NCBI GenBank assembly: GCA_049999805.1
Contig: JBNGIO010004345.1
Coordinates: 1-24,095 of the forward strand
From: Folioceros fuciformis
Taxonomy: Eukaryota; Anthocerotophyta; Anthocerotopsida; Anthocerotales
Reading direction: 5' to 3'
Length of the DNA: 24,095 nt
Part shown: positions 1 through 10,700 of the stretch, piece after piece
Numbering within the stretch: position 1 is the stretch's first letter
Layout: each line of letters starts with the position of its first letter
The notes under the pieces: model-generated
The model's input: the letters and a program-made list of their open reading frames with translations, nothing else
Database searches by the model: none
Told to the model about the DNA's origin: nothing
Position numbers and translations under genes: made by a program

Positions 1-1627
1 GGTGCCTTTAGTGCAGGCCTCTTTCCCACGTAGCCATAGGGTAATTATTTTGTTGTCCTCTCCTAACAACTCTTACTACATCGAGGTTTTTCAACCTAAG
101 GTGGCTTTATAAGGGTGGTTGCCTTTAGTAGTCTAAATCCTCACTACTAGCCAGTCATTCAATTGGGCATGAGGGTCTATCGATGTAAAAGGCAAAATCA
201 TAAGGGGTTGTACCTCTTTCCTAAGTGAAACAACTACCTATTTGGTTCTTAGGCACTCGGNNNNNNNNNNCTTCTTTCCCTTAAGCAATTGGTTGTAATA
301 TAGTTAAATGTGGAGTAGCAAAGACGTGAACCTCAAGGGAGGTAGTTGCTCCTTATGCGACTCTACCTAAATCATATGAGCTATGAATGATGCAAGCCTA
401 GTGTCTCTTGCCCCTCTACATCTAATGCACTTGGAACAGAAAGCTATGGTAAAGTGGTCTATCTTAGTCACAAGGATGATTGGATTAGCAACTTTATGAC
501 TACTTGCACCTCGGGATGATTGTCACTAGCCATCAACTTGCCACCTTATGTGTGTTGAATTGAAGAAACATTACTATTGCCTTTGCTGCCTTCACCACTG
601 CCTTGTCACAAGAAAAGAACAACACCACACCTCCCTTTCTTATTATTAGACGAGGGTAGACCTCTCACAACATTTCCATTGTATAGGATTGGAGGGCATG
701 GTCATGAGACAAGTCTTCCTATGAGTGCAGGCTAGCATATTACAACTATACTCACGGCCAATTGTGATGGAGTCGAAGGCCCACATAGACATGAACACCT
801 CTATGTGCCATTCGTTTATAAGCTTGCTAGCCCTTATACTCTATGTGCATCCACAAGCTACATGGTTGTAACACTTTAGTAATATTCTTTTGTATCATCT
901 TTGCAAGGGAGAAGGAAAAGGAAAGTATTTCGAGAGAAGAGGTTTCCACATACTTATGCTCCCTTGCTCATTGTAGTACATGCTTTGCTCATTGGACCAC
1001 CAAGGTTCACTTAACACCCTTACCACTCCTCGGACTCCAATACGCTTTTGCGGACTCTAATGAAGTTTCTCGTATGCTTGCTAAGGGTGTTGCTTCTTTT
1101 TTATCACACATACTTATTAATCCTTATCGAAAAAAGAAAAAAAAACTAGGACCATTATTAGGCTTACATAATACCTTAGGATTTTCCTATAAGCTATGTA
1201 TAATTTTGCACATGCTAAATATCATTAGGTGATCACGCCTTTGAAAGACTATGGATAGAAGCGCTTGGGAACCAAAGCGATTCAAGATAGTCAATCAAAA
1301 TTTGGAGCTCTTTTAGGTGCAATATTTTTTAGATTGAGTAAGCTCTTAACAAACCATGTACATGTACCCAGCTGAATACGCATGACTAGCGAGAAGAAGA
1401 CGTTGATAGCAGTGGACCGGCGCGTTTGGATTCTTTGTCCCAAAAGTGTTCCATAACTTGTGCGTTTTGACCTAGCCCTCCTGGGCCGAGTGAGCAGAAA
1501 CAAGCAAGCTGCCTGTTACAGCTGAAGGCCATGCAATTTTGGCCTACTGCGCGGGGAAATGAAACTAGCGGGGACGTAAGTTGCTTGGCGACCTTGATCG
1601 TCTGCCGACCTCGGTTTCCCGCGCAGC
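1..1627. other. Gene-poor 5' flank
   Basis: No gene is supported here. The sequence leans A+T-rich up to about 1370 and becomes G+C-richer near the SLY1 start. The longest forward open frame (843-1232) has low-complexity composition, ends in a lysine run from a poly-A tract near 1130-1145, and matches no family I recognise. The stretch looks like decayed repeat or ordinary intergenic DNA, but I see no terminal repeats, target-site duplication or transposase or reverse-transcriptase motifs. The last 150 bases should contain the SLY1 promoter and leader; no clear TATA box is visible. Confidence 0.6.
261..270. other. Assembly gap (10 N)
   Basis: Ten consecutive undetermined bases. A run of exactly ten is a common placeholder for a gap of unknown or estimated size, so sequence on the two sides may not be truly adjacent. 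Confidence 0.97.
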
Positions 1628-3627
1628 ATGGCCTTCTCTCTCCGGCAGAAGCAATTAGGTGAGCTGCTGCACCTTGGGTCTGGGGCTGGATCCGGCGTGT
1701 CTTGGAAGATCTGTGGAGTCGGGTTTGACGTCGCCGATGTTGCTTGTTTGCAGACGCGGTGATCCGCATGCTCAACCTGAATCACCCGGTTCAAAGCGGG
1801 GGCACTGCCGATGAGGAGATCTATAAAGTGCTAGTCTTAGATCCTTTGACCCGGGCTATATTGTCACCGCTGATTCGCGTGAATGATCTTCGGAAACATG
1901 GGGTCACGCTTTATATGATGATCGACAATGAGCGGCAAAACATCCCTGACGTGCCGGCCATCTACTTTGTCCAACCGAGTGTGAAAAATGTGGACAAGAT
2001 TGCACTTGATGCTGCCCGAGGAGTGTATGAAAGTTTTCACCTCAATTTCACCTCCTACCTTCCCAGGCCATTGTTGGAGAGACTGGCTGGAGAAACTCTG
2101 AAGACGGAGTGCCTTCATCGGATATCAAAGGTTTTTGATCAGTATCTTGAGTTTGTGACTCTTGACCATCGATTGTTTTCACTTGCACAGCCGCAAACGT
2201 ATCTGCAGCTGAACGATCCAGCTGCTCAGGATAAGGATGTGGAAGCAGTGGTTGAAGGCATCGTTAGTGGTCTCTTCTCTGTGCTGGCCACCCTGGGTGT
2301 GGTTCCTATCATCCGATGTGCTCGAGGAGGGGCAGCGGAAATGGTTGCTTCTCTTTTGAATTCGCGGCTGAGGGACCACTTGGTCTCCAAGAACAATCTT
2401 TTCACAGAGGCAGGGCACTTTGGGAGCTCTTTTCAGCGTCCTCTATTGTGTTTGTTTGACAGGAACTTTGAGCTCTCCGTGGCTGTGCAACACTCGTTCA
2501 GTTACAGACCGTTGGTACATGATGTGTTGGGTCTGAAGCTGAACAAGGTAACAGTGCAAAGCTCTGAGGCATCTGGGCCTCTTGTAAAGGGCAAAGGTGC
2601 CGGTACCTCGTATGAATTGGATGAGTCAGACAGTTTTTGGGTAGCAAATGGGTCTGCTCCTTTCCCTAAGGTGGCAGAAGAAGTAGAGACCCAGCTGAAC
2701 AGATATAAGCAGGATGTGGAAGAGGTTAACAGGCGAACAGGTGGGGGGAAAGATCACTTTGATGAGCATCAGCTGCTTGGAAACACGGCAAGTCTGATGA
2801 ACGCTGTCAACTCACTGCCAGAGCTGACGGAACGGAAGAAGATGATAGATAAGCACACTAACATTGCCACTGCTCTCCTTGGTGAAATCAAGTCAAGATC
2901 ACTGGACAGTTTCTTTGCGACAGAGGATGATATGCTGTCTCGGGGCACAGTTGATAGAAACACGTTGATGCTAACTTTGAAGGGCAGAGGGACAAAAGAG
3001 GACAAACTCAGGTTGGCAATCGTGTATCTTCTCTCCATGGAAGTGACACCACCTGTAGACGTTGAAGCTATAGAGTCTGTTCTCCGGGAGGAGCAGATAG
3101 ACATCGCAGCATTTGTTTACGTCAAGCGAATCAAGTCCTTGAATTTGAACCTTCCTCCTGCAAATGCAGCCAATGCTGCAAGTAAAGGAAATCTCCTGGA
3201 TTGGGCCGACAAACTGTATGGGCAAACCCTCAGCTCAGTGGCGGCAGTAGCTGCTCAGGGAGTTAAGAATCTACTCGCAGGAGGGAGGCAGCTTGCTGTC
3301 CAAAGGGCCGTGGAGTCTCTGATGGATTCCAAGTCTCCAGACACAGAGTCGTATTTGACTTTTGATCCTAGAAGTCCCAAGGGGGCAGCGGTAGGTGGTG
3401 GTCTATCTAAAGGGCCTTTCAAGGAGGCCATTGTGTTCATGATCGGTGGCGGCAACTATGTTGAGTATGGAAGCATCCAAGAATTTGCGCAAAGACAACA
3501 GCCAGCTAAGAATATCATATACGGGGCCACAGAGATTTTGACAGGAAAGGATTTTGTTGATCAGCTGACACAGCTAGGAAGTGGCATGAACCGCAATGCC
3601 AGTGCAACCCTTACAACCACAAATTGA
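1628..3627 (+). CDS. SLY1: SLY1-type Sec1/Munc18 vesicle fusion protein
   Basis: Sec1/Munc18-family protein of the SLY1 class, which binds syntaxin-type SNAREs and promotes ER-to-Golgi vesicle fusion on the cytosolic face. The model joins 1628-1658 and 1754-3627 (634 aa; plant SLY1 is about 620-630). The 31-nt first exon begins at ATG 1628 and encodes MAFSLRQKQL. It ends at a GTGAGC donor; the acceptor is TTTGCAG at 1753, and the split codon gives Asp11, followed by AVIRMLNLN. This restores the usual plant SLY1 N-terminus, whereas the open frame of exon 2 alone has no suitable ATG there. Conserved SM blocks include VPAIYFVQP (about 75-83), QYLEFVTL, LGVVPIIRC, SFQRPLLCLFDRNFELSV and RPLVHDVLGLKLNKV in the middle, and GGGNYVEYG near the C-terminus. 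There is no signal peptide or membrane span, as expected. The bulk of the protein lies in one exon. It converges with the next gene. I am confident of family and class. Confidence 0.95.
1659..1753 (+). other. SLY1 intron 1
   Basis: A 95-bp GT-AG intron, with donor TTAG|GTGAGC and acceptor TTTGCAG|AC. It is phase 1 and separates a 31-nt micro-exon from the main exon. Gene finders could miss the short exon and truncate the start. Confidence 0.85.
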
Positions 3628-4002
3628 AGTCCACCTCATTGGCGATGGACTGGAGGTCCAGTTGCATGTAGTTCAGATTGTGCTTTTAGCTTCGTACATG
3701 TGTAGGTCTTTTAATTTGTATAGGTACGTAGGTGCTCTAGGTTGTCACCATAGCTGTTTATATTGATCGAAATGCAGAGCAGCTTTTAGCCTTCACAGGT
3801 TCTGTTCTCATTAGCTTGGTGGGCTACTGTTTTAAAGAGTTAGGCACTGTTCTTTCAATTGCTGCGGCTGTGGACCTGTGTCTATGTGTTACCTACCCTA
3901 CACGAGCAAAACGTTGAGCAAAGACCTGAACTAGAATCTCCCGTCGTCTGCAGCTTTGCTCATGACTGGTATCTTCTGTCATTGCTGGGAATGACCAGCA
4001 GG
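3628..4002. other. Convergent intergenic region SLY1 / phosphohexomutase
   Basis: These 375 bp lie between two stop codons and should hold both 3' UTRs. The + strand has T-rich and TTGTA-type stretches (about 3700-3725) of the kind found upstream of plant poly(A) sites, but no exact AATAAA on either strand that I could see. No coding potential. Confidence 0.6.
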
Positions 4003-7000
4003 CTATGCCACCAGAAACTTCTTTAACGCTGAGACATCCAGTGCAGGGAACTGCTCAACAACGCTCAACACTGTGGAGCCCAGTTTCCTAGCAGTTTCTT
4101 GTGACGGTGCCTGTCATCCAACATCACACTGTTAAGGTCTATAATCTCAATGGAGGTTGCCACTCACAACATCTAATGTCCGAACACTTACTTCGATGTT
4201 CAATGGAAGAACAGGATCATGGAGTGACAGTCTCAGCAAAAACCAGCCGCCGTACCCAGAAACGCGAACCTACGAAGAAAACAAATGCTTCAAGTTCACC
4301 TAATTGTCCCAAGCACGAGTCGTAATTTATGCTCAACCTTGATTAGCAAACTAAGGCTGGGAGTCAGGCATACCCCTTCAAAATTCACAGGAGCCTTTTG
4401 CAGGTCCGGATTCGTTAGGAGATGGGCCTCCAACGCCTTCAGCACTTGCTCTCCGTACTCCCTGAAAGAGCTGTGAGGCAATTGAATGTACATAGTTAGG
4501 GCGTGCTGTCCAGCCTGATTGATACGTTGCTGAACCCAGGTTCGCGAGAACTGACCCAGATCCCAGATCAGGATGTTCCTGATTGATTTTGAATCTCAGT
4601 TCTTCAGTAACCTCCGCTTCTTCAAGCTCTTCAATCAAATTGGTGAGCACTGCACTTCCCTTACGTTCACCAGCAACTTTAGCAGCGGCAAGCTTGATCA
4701 GAAGTTTTACCTGCCACAATATTCCTGAGCCTGAAAACCGATAACGAAGAAGACAAGGTGCACGCATATGTGGTGAAGCGATCTGACACAGCTTGAGAAC
4801 AGGCTACGGACACTAACCATTAGATATGCTCCATCATCAAGCCAATGATTTTCTTGTAGTGCACCATGCCCACTTGTCTCAATAGCAAGGTGGGTCTCTT
4901 CACCGCTACCATTCTGCATCTCAGCGGACGACAATACAGGAGAGCAGAGACAGGTCACACACCGGCCATCAATAAGAAGTGACAGCCTTTAAAATCCCTT
5001 ACCAATCGAATGCCCTCATCAATGACATTCCTGTAACCTCTTTTGAATCGATGATGCTTTCCACCTGAGAACAGGATAGACACAGTAAGAACCTGCAACC
5101 ATAAACTAAACCTACACAATGGAATCCAATGCAAAGATCAAGCAGGCCGGTAATTCTACCATAGTAGGCATACAGGAAGATGAGCCTACCAAGCTTTTGC
5201 TCTATGAAAACTGTCAACCCATCGGATGTGACACTGTCAGTCACAATGGTTGTTCCTGGATGCTACAGGCAGAAACGACAATTAAAAGCAAATGCAAATC
5301 GGTTCTCTATACAACATAGAGGCTGGATAACAGATACGCTCCAGGCATGTGCTCTACCTGATCCAGAACTATTGCAGCCATAAGTGCTATCAATCGGTTG
5401 CGGTTGATCTCACGGCCATCTGAATCTACTGCGGCAGCCCTGCAAGAGATGCTTTTGAATTTTCTCACGCATGCACTCTAGAAACGCATCCCCACAGCAA
5501 GAATACAACACTTCAATTCGGGGTACCTGTCCACATCAGTATCAAAAATGATACCCAAATCCGCCCTCTGGTCAAGAACTGCTTTGGTAATTGCTGCCAT
5601 AGCCTTCTTGTCTTCCGGATTCGGTATGTGATTGGGGAACATTCCTGAAGACAAAATCCCATTCCAGTTGTGGAGGCGTGAAGCAATTCCATACTCTGAA
5701 GCGCAGAATAAACAAGGCAATGTAGCAGCAGATGACACATCTCAAAAGTTTGCAAGTAGCTAACCGACCATCTGGCTCAAGAAATTGGCTTCCCACAGTC
5801 TTGGCTCCTAACGGTTCCAGAACTTGTCCCTACATGCATCGCATTTCCAACATGCATCAACGATGATTGCAGTCTGGGGGTCTTGTACACGAACCTGAAA
5901 CTAAACTGTTGGCTGAGTTTTGTGGAAAAAACAAAGCTACACTATGCCTTACTGCAAAGAAGCCACCAGCACCATTTCCAGCATCCACAACTATGTGAAA
6001 GCCTTCCAGCGGCTTCTCTGCACACAAGTAGTAAGGCAAATCAAGATTTAGGACTCAGCTCACGACAAGGAGGATGGGCAGATAAACATTACCATAAGTT
6101 TCGAAACAGGGCTTACCAACACCTCTTGCTCCTTGCCGAACTGCCTCAACAAGATCTCGAGAATACTGATCCATGTAATTTACCCTCCTTGACACCTTGT
6201 CAGCAAGCGCAGATGACTCCTTTATATTATCCTCTGATAGTTCAGAATATATCTTCGTTGCCCTCGACAAAATGTCGCTTATGTCGCCCTTCCCAAGTCC
6301 ACCAGCGTTGGTGAAAAATTTAAGTCCGTTCCGATTGAAAGGGAGGTGGCTAGCTGTAGATTCATAATACAGACGTAAGCTACGCTAGGTAGATGTCGCC
6401 GACGGACAGTGCTTCCAACTGACCAGGCTTGACATGCTGAAGACCCTGAATGTTTGCATCGACTTGCTACATGCTAAATGCACGGAGCTTTAGTCCCACC
6501 TGTTATCATGATTGATCCATCGACAGGGCAAAACAGACTTTCACTGTCTGTTATGGTGCTGTTGAACATAGCTGGGGTAGATGCCAACCTATCAGAAAGG
6601 GAACACCCTGAGGATCATGACATCCATGTCTACCCCAAAAATTCGTGAGGACCAGCTCGGAACTTACCCATAGAGGACAACATCCAGCCCTGCCCTGGCA
6701 ATACCTCGGGCTGCAGCTGCCTGCAGATGCAAAGCAGATGTAAGGAACGCTTGAGAGGCCTTCCAAGGTAGGCTTAGAATGTAACGAGGGGACGCAAATG
6801 AGATGGGAGTACCGAAAGAGAATCAGCTGATATCCGGGAGTCATGCCCTACAGAAATCGTGTAACGTCTCGACCCATCAGCTTTCTTCTTGTCCAAGAGC
6901 CACCCTGCAAAACCAGCAGCTATAGCCTCTGCTGCAGGCTCTGTGAGATTAACAGGCTCCCCCTCCACACCGTCAACGGCAATCCCCCGAATATCACTGT

Positions 7001-7496
7001 ACAGACACAAGAACAAGGAGATGGCATGCGCTGAGAAAGGCCATCCCACAAGACCACTGGGCAAATTCAACCTTCCACTGGAATAAGCCAGACAACAGTC
7101 TGCAAAGCCACGGACCTGCCGTTCTGAAGCTTCTTAAAATCAACCTTGTCCAGCATCTTGGCTTCACTACCAGCCGAGACAGCAGCTGCTCGCAGATGAC
7201 AAACACGAAGAAAGCACCAAGCATCAATTACGAGCTCTGAATCACAAGCAATTGCAAGCTGTAAGCAGAATCATCTTCAGGTAACCTGCGATAGTCAGTG
7301 CCCTCTTTCCTTCACGTCGAATTGGAGCGGACTTGTTTATTTGTTGACAAGCAGATCTTTTCGCAGGCCAAAAATCAGGTACATTCAGTCTGACGCGCAC
7401 TGAGGGTGACATTACCAACTGCGCTCCTCTTCCATCGCATTTCGGAGAGCAGCCTGCAATGTTGGAGTGCCATGCAAAGGGTGCATGAGAGTTCAT
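4003..7496 (-). CDS. Plastid-type phosphoglucomutase/phosphomannomutase-family protein
   Basis: Alpha-D-phosphohexomutase superfamily member, closest in my judgement to the plant clade of Arabidopsis At1g70820. Members interconvert hexose 1- and 6-phosphates, but the substrate of this clade is not clear to me. Exons, 5' to 3' of the gene: 7496-7286, 7185-7116, 6996-6813, 6720-6668, 6588-6500, 6353-6117, 6017-5953, 5829-5769, 5644-5527, 5439-5358, 5262-5190, 5064-5003, 4913-4818, 4710-4556, 4470-4374, 4269-4192, 4110-4003. All 17 agree in phase with GT-AG introns of 79-146 bp and give 612 aa. The first ~80 residues are basic and Ser/Ala-rich, like a plastid transit peptide. The catalytic phosphoserine loop is TASHLP (Ser204), the metal loop DTDVDR (358-363), the sugar-binding loop ETSGHGA (447-453), and the C-terminal phosphate loop RVSGYGGW (553-560). 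These differ from the usual TASHNP, DGDxDR and RPSGTEP. The gene is divergent from the PPR gene. Confidence 0.9.
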
Positions 7497-7741
7497 AGTG
7501 GACGACGGAGCTCAGACGTGTCTGCTCTCTCCTGGCAGAGCTAACACGGAGGCCGATGTCTACACGTAGACATATGCAAGTAAGGATATACTGCTACAGA
7601 CATATGTAGAGAACGCGGGCAGGCGAATCATTGGCAGGAACTGTCGGGACGCCCATGTGCGATGCCCGCGTGGTAACGTTTGCAGCAGAATGCCGATCTC
7701 TGCAATGCCATTTTCGGAGTGCAGGTGCCCGTGAGGACTAG
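7497..7741. promoter_or_regulatory. Divergent promoter region, phosphohexomutase / PPR
   Basis: Only 245 bp separate the two start codons, so core promoters and leaders of both genes must fit here or overlap the neighbouring transcript. An exact 9-mer AGACATATG occurs at 7568-7576 and 7598-7606, 30 bp apart. ACGTGTC at 7516-7522 matches the ABRE-like ACGTGKC consensus and sits inside a CAGAC-GT-GTCTG inverted repeat (7513-7524), though so near the minus-strand ATG that it may be leader rather than promoter. No convincing TATA box. Functional meaning is inferred only. Confidence 0.55.
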
Positions 7742-10700
7742 ATGCGAAGGGCTTCAAGGGCGGCTGCAGGGGTAATCAGGGAAACAGGATCTCGGAGCTA
7801 TGGTCTGGTTAGCAGCAGCGGCAGGGGAGGATGTCCCTGCTTTGCAAGAGGAATAATTGGATGCCGTGTCGTGAGGTTCTCAGCTGCGTCCGCGGAGCCC
7901 AAAAGCGCAAGAATTGTGGGTGAGTGGTTGTTTTGCTCAGCTTTCTGGTGTTCTGGGCAGTGTGGTGAGGGTCTGGGTGTTGTGCAGATAGCCGGGAAGC
8001 AGCGGGGGCCAACAGTTTGCATTGGTCAGGCAGGAAGCTGAGTCAGGTGAGAGAGTTGCAGCTGGGATCTGAAATGGGCTGTAGTTTCAGTCTGCTGTGC
8101 TCTGACACCCTGGATTGGAGACGTGCAGGGGTGTAAGGCTGACGAAGATTCTCCGCACAGTTTTGAAGGTGTGAGCAGGCTGGTTGAGCAGGGTCGCGTC
8201 GATGACGCCGTTCGTGCAGTGGAGGCTTCATGGGAACAGGGGACGCCTTTGTCCACCAAGGCGCTGTATTGTCTGCTCCAGGCATGCTGCAAAGACAGAA
8301 ACCTACAGGTCGGGAGGAGAGTGCACTCCCTCGTTGTCAGAGGCAAATTGGAGGGAAATGTATTTCTTGGGAACCACCTCATCCGCATGTATGCGTGTTT
8401 GGGGCGGCTGGTGGAGGCCAATGAGGTGTTCAACAGGCTGCCTGCGCCCAACGAGTTTGTTTGGGCTAGCGTGATCGCAGCTAATGCCAATCATGGGGAA
8501 GCTGATCGGGCTATTGAACTGTACTTCCAGCTGGTGGACTCCAGGGTGAAGCGCGACGAGCACATATTTGTGGCTGTACTGAAGGCTTGTGCCAGGGCAT
8601 CTGCATTGGCAGTGGGAACTATTGTCCATTCCCATGTTGCAGAATGTGGTCTAGAATGTAACCTCTTCGTTGGAAGTGCTTTGATTGACATGTATGCCAA
8701 GTGCGGAAATGTGGAGAAGGCTCACGAAGTATTTGGGGCACTGTCAGCGAAGGATATTGTGACATGGAATGCTTTGGTTTGTGGGTATGCTGAGCAGGGA
8801 GATGGGCAGGGGGCACTGCAAGTGTTCCAAGAAATGCAACAGGCTGGCATGCGACCAAACAAGGTTACTGTCCTTGGTATCCTGAAAGCATGCTCCACTA
8901 TGGCAGCTCTTGACGAGGGCCAGCGTGTGCATGCGTACATCCAGGATAACGGATTTGAGTCAGAGGTGTGTATTGGCAATACCCTGGTTGACATGTACTC
9001 CAAGTGCGGGAGCCTCAAAGATGCCCGCAGCATGTTTGACAAGTTGCCGTCCAGGGATCTGGTATCGTGGACAGCGATGATCACAGGGTATGCTAGGGAA
9101 GGCGATGGCCAGGAGGCGATGAACCTGTTCCAGCAAATGCATCAAGAGTGTGTGCGGCCAAACAGTGTGACACTCATGAGCGTTCTCAAGGCATGTTCTA
9201 GCGAGGCGGCCTTGGACCAGGGCAAGCTGGTCCACGCCTATATCAACAAATATGGTCTCCAGTCGGACCCGTTCATATGCAGCACCCTGATTGACATGTA
9301 CGTGAAATGTGGCAGCCTGCAGGATGCACGCAGTGTGTTTGATGGACTATCGCGCAAGGACCCTGTATCGTGGACTGCGATGATTGCAGGATATGCCGGG
9401 CATGAGGACGGCGAGTCGGCCCTGGAACTCTTCCAACAGATCATGAAAGAGGGGATACAACCCAACAAGGTGATGCTGCTCAGCGTGCTCAAAGCTTGCT
9501 CCATCACAGGATCCCTGGACGAGGGGAAGGTGGTGCATTCCTGCATTTCACGAAGTGGGTTGGAGTCAGATGTGGTGGTTGGCAGCACCCTCATCGACAT
9601 GTACGTCAAATGTGGCAGCCTGAGCGATGCCCGATCGGTGTTCGACAGGTTGGGCACTAGGAATCGGGTATCATACAACGCCATAATCGTGGGATGCGCC
9701 GAGGCCAAGCGCAGCGAGGAAGCAATGCAGCTGTTTGAGCAGATGGAAGAGGAGGGCATCCAACCAGATAAGGTTACCCTTGTGAGCATGCTGAAAGCAT
9801 GCGGCAGTGTGGAGGTTGGGCAGTTCCTCCACGCCCGAGTTAGAGAATGCGGGCTGGAGTCTGACCTCAACCTCTGTAACAGCATTATGGACATGTACGG
9901 CAGGCTGGGAAGGGTGGAAGATGCACGAAATGTGTTTGACAAGATGCGAAAGAGGGACCTGGTTTCTTGGAGCACTTTGATTGCAGGCTACGCTGAGCAG
10001 GGCTGCGGCCAGGAGGCTCTGCTGCTCTTCCAGGAGATGGTTGGGGAGGGGATGCAGCCGGACAAGGTTACAGTGCTGGCCATCCTGAAGGCGTGCTCCA
10101 GCGTGGCATCTTTGGAACAGGGCAGACAGGTGCACGCTCACGTTGTGGGCTGTGGGCTCTCCGAGGACGTGTTTGTGAGCAACACTCTGATCGATATGTA
10201 CTCGAGATGCGGGAGCCTGGACGATGCCCGCCGGGTCTTCCTGCGGGCTCCCTCCAAGAACCTTATTTCATGGACAGCCATGATCGCGGGATGCGCGCAG
10301 CATGGGCAGGCACTGGAAGCCCTCCAGCTCTTCTCCAGCATGCAGCAGGAAGGTTTGCAGCCCGACTCCAAGGTCCTGGTGTGCGTGCTGTCCGCTTGCC
10401 GGCACGCCGGCCTGCTGGAAGCCGGGCACCAGGTTTTCCGCAGCATTACCCTAAGGTTCAACATGGCCCCAGACGTGGAGCACTACGCATGCATGGTCGA
10501 CCTCCTGGCCCGCGCCGGCCACCTCCACGACGCCGAGGAACTGGTGACCTGCATGCCCGTCCCTCCCAACATCTTCCTGTGGACATCCCTGTTGGGAGCA
10601 TGCCGCACGCACGGCGACGTCCCCGTGGCCAGACGCTGCTTCGATGCCGTGATGCTCCTGGATCCGTGCAACTCTGCGGCTCACGTGCTCATGGCTAGCA

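Noticed and set aside
843-1232. Forward open frame of 129 codons in the left flank
   Set aside because: Low-complexity composition, a lysine run encoded by poly-A, no recognisable domain and no neighbouring exons or splice context.
5883-6314. Plus-strand frame of 143 codons within the phosphohexomutase gene
   Set aside because: Antisense to two well-supported exons and the intron between them; no domain seen.
7871-8128. Alternative splicing of the PPR presequence at GTGAGG (7871) to the CAG at 8128
   Set aside because: It is phase-compatible but uses a weaker donor than GTGAGT at 7920; kept only as a less likely isoform.
9238-9975. Minus-strand open frame of 245 codons inside the PPR gene
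   Set aside because: It is the antisense shadow of the PPR repeats; its apparent periodicity mirrors the modules on the + strand.
10093-10698. Second forward frame overlapping the PPR gene (201 codons)
   Set aside because: Arg/Gly/Pro-rich out-of-frame reading of G+C-rich PPR codons with no domain.
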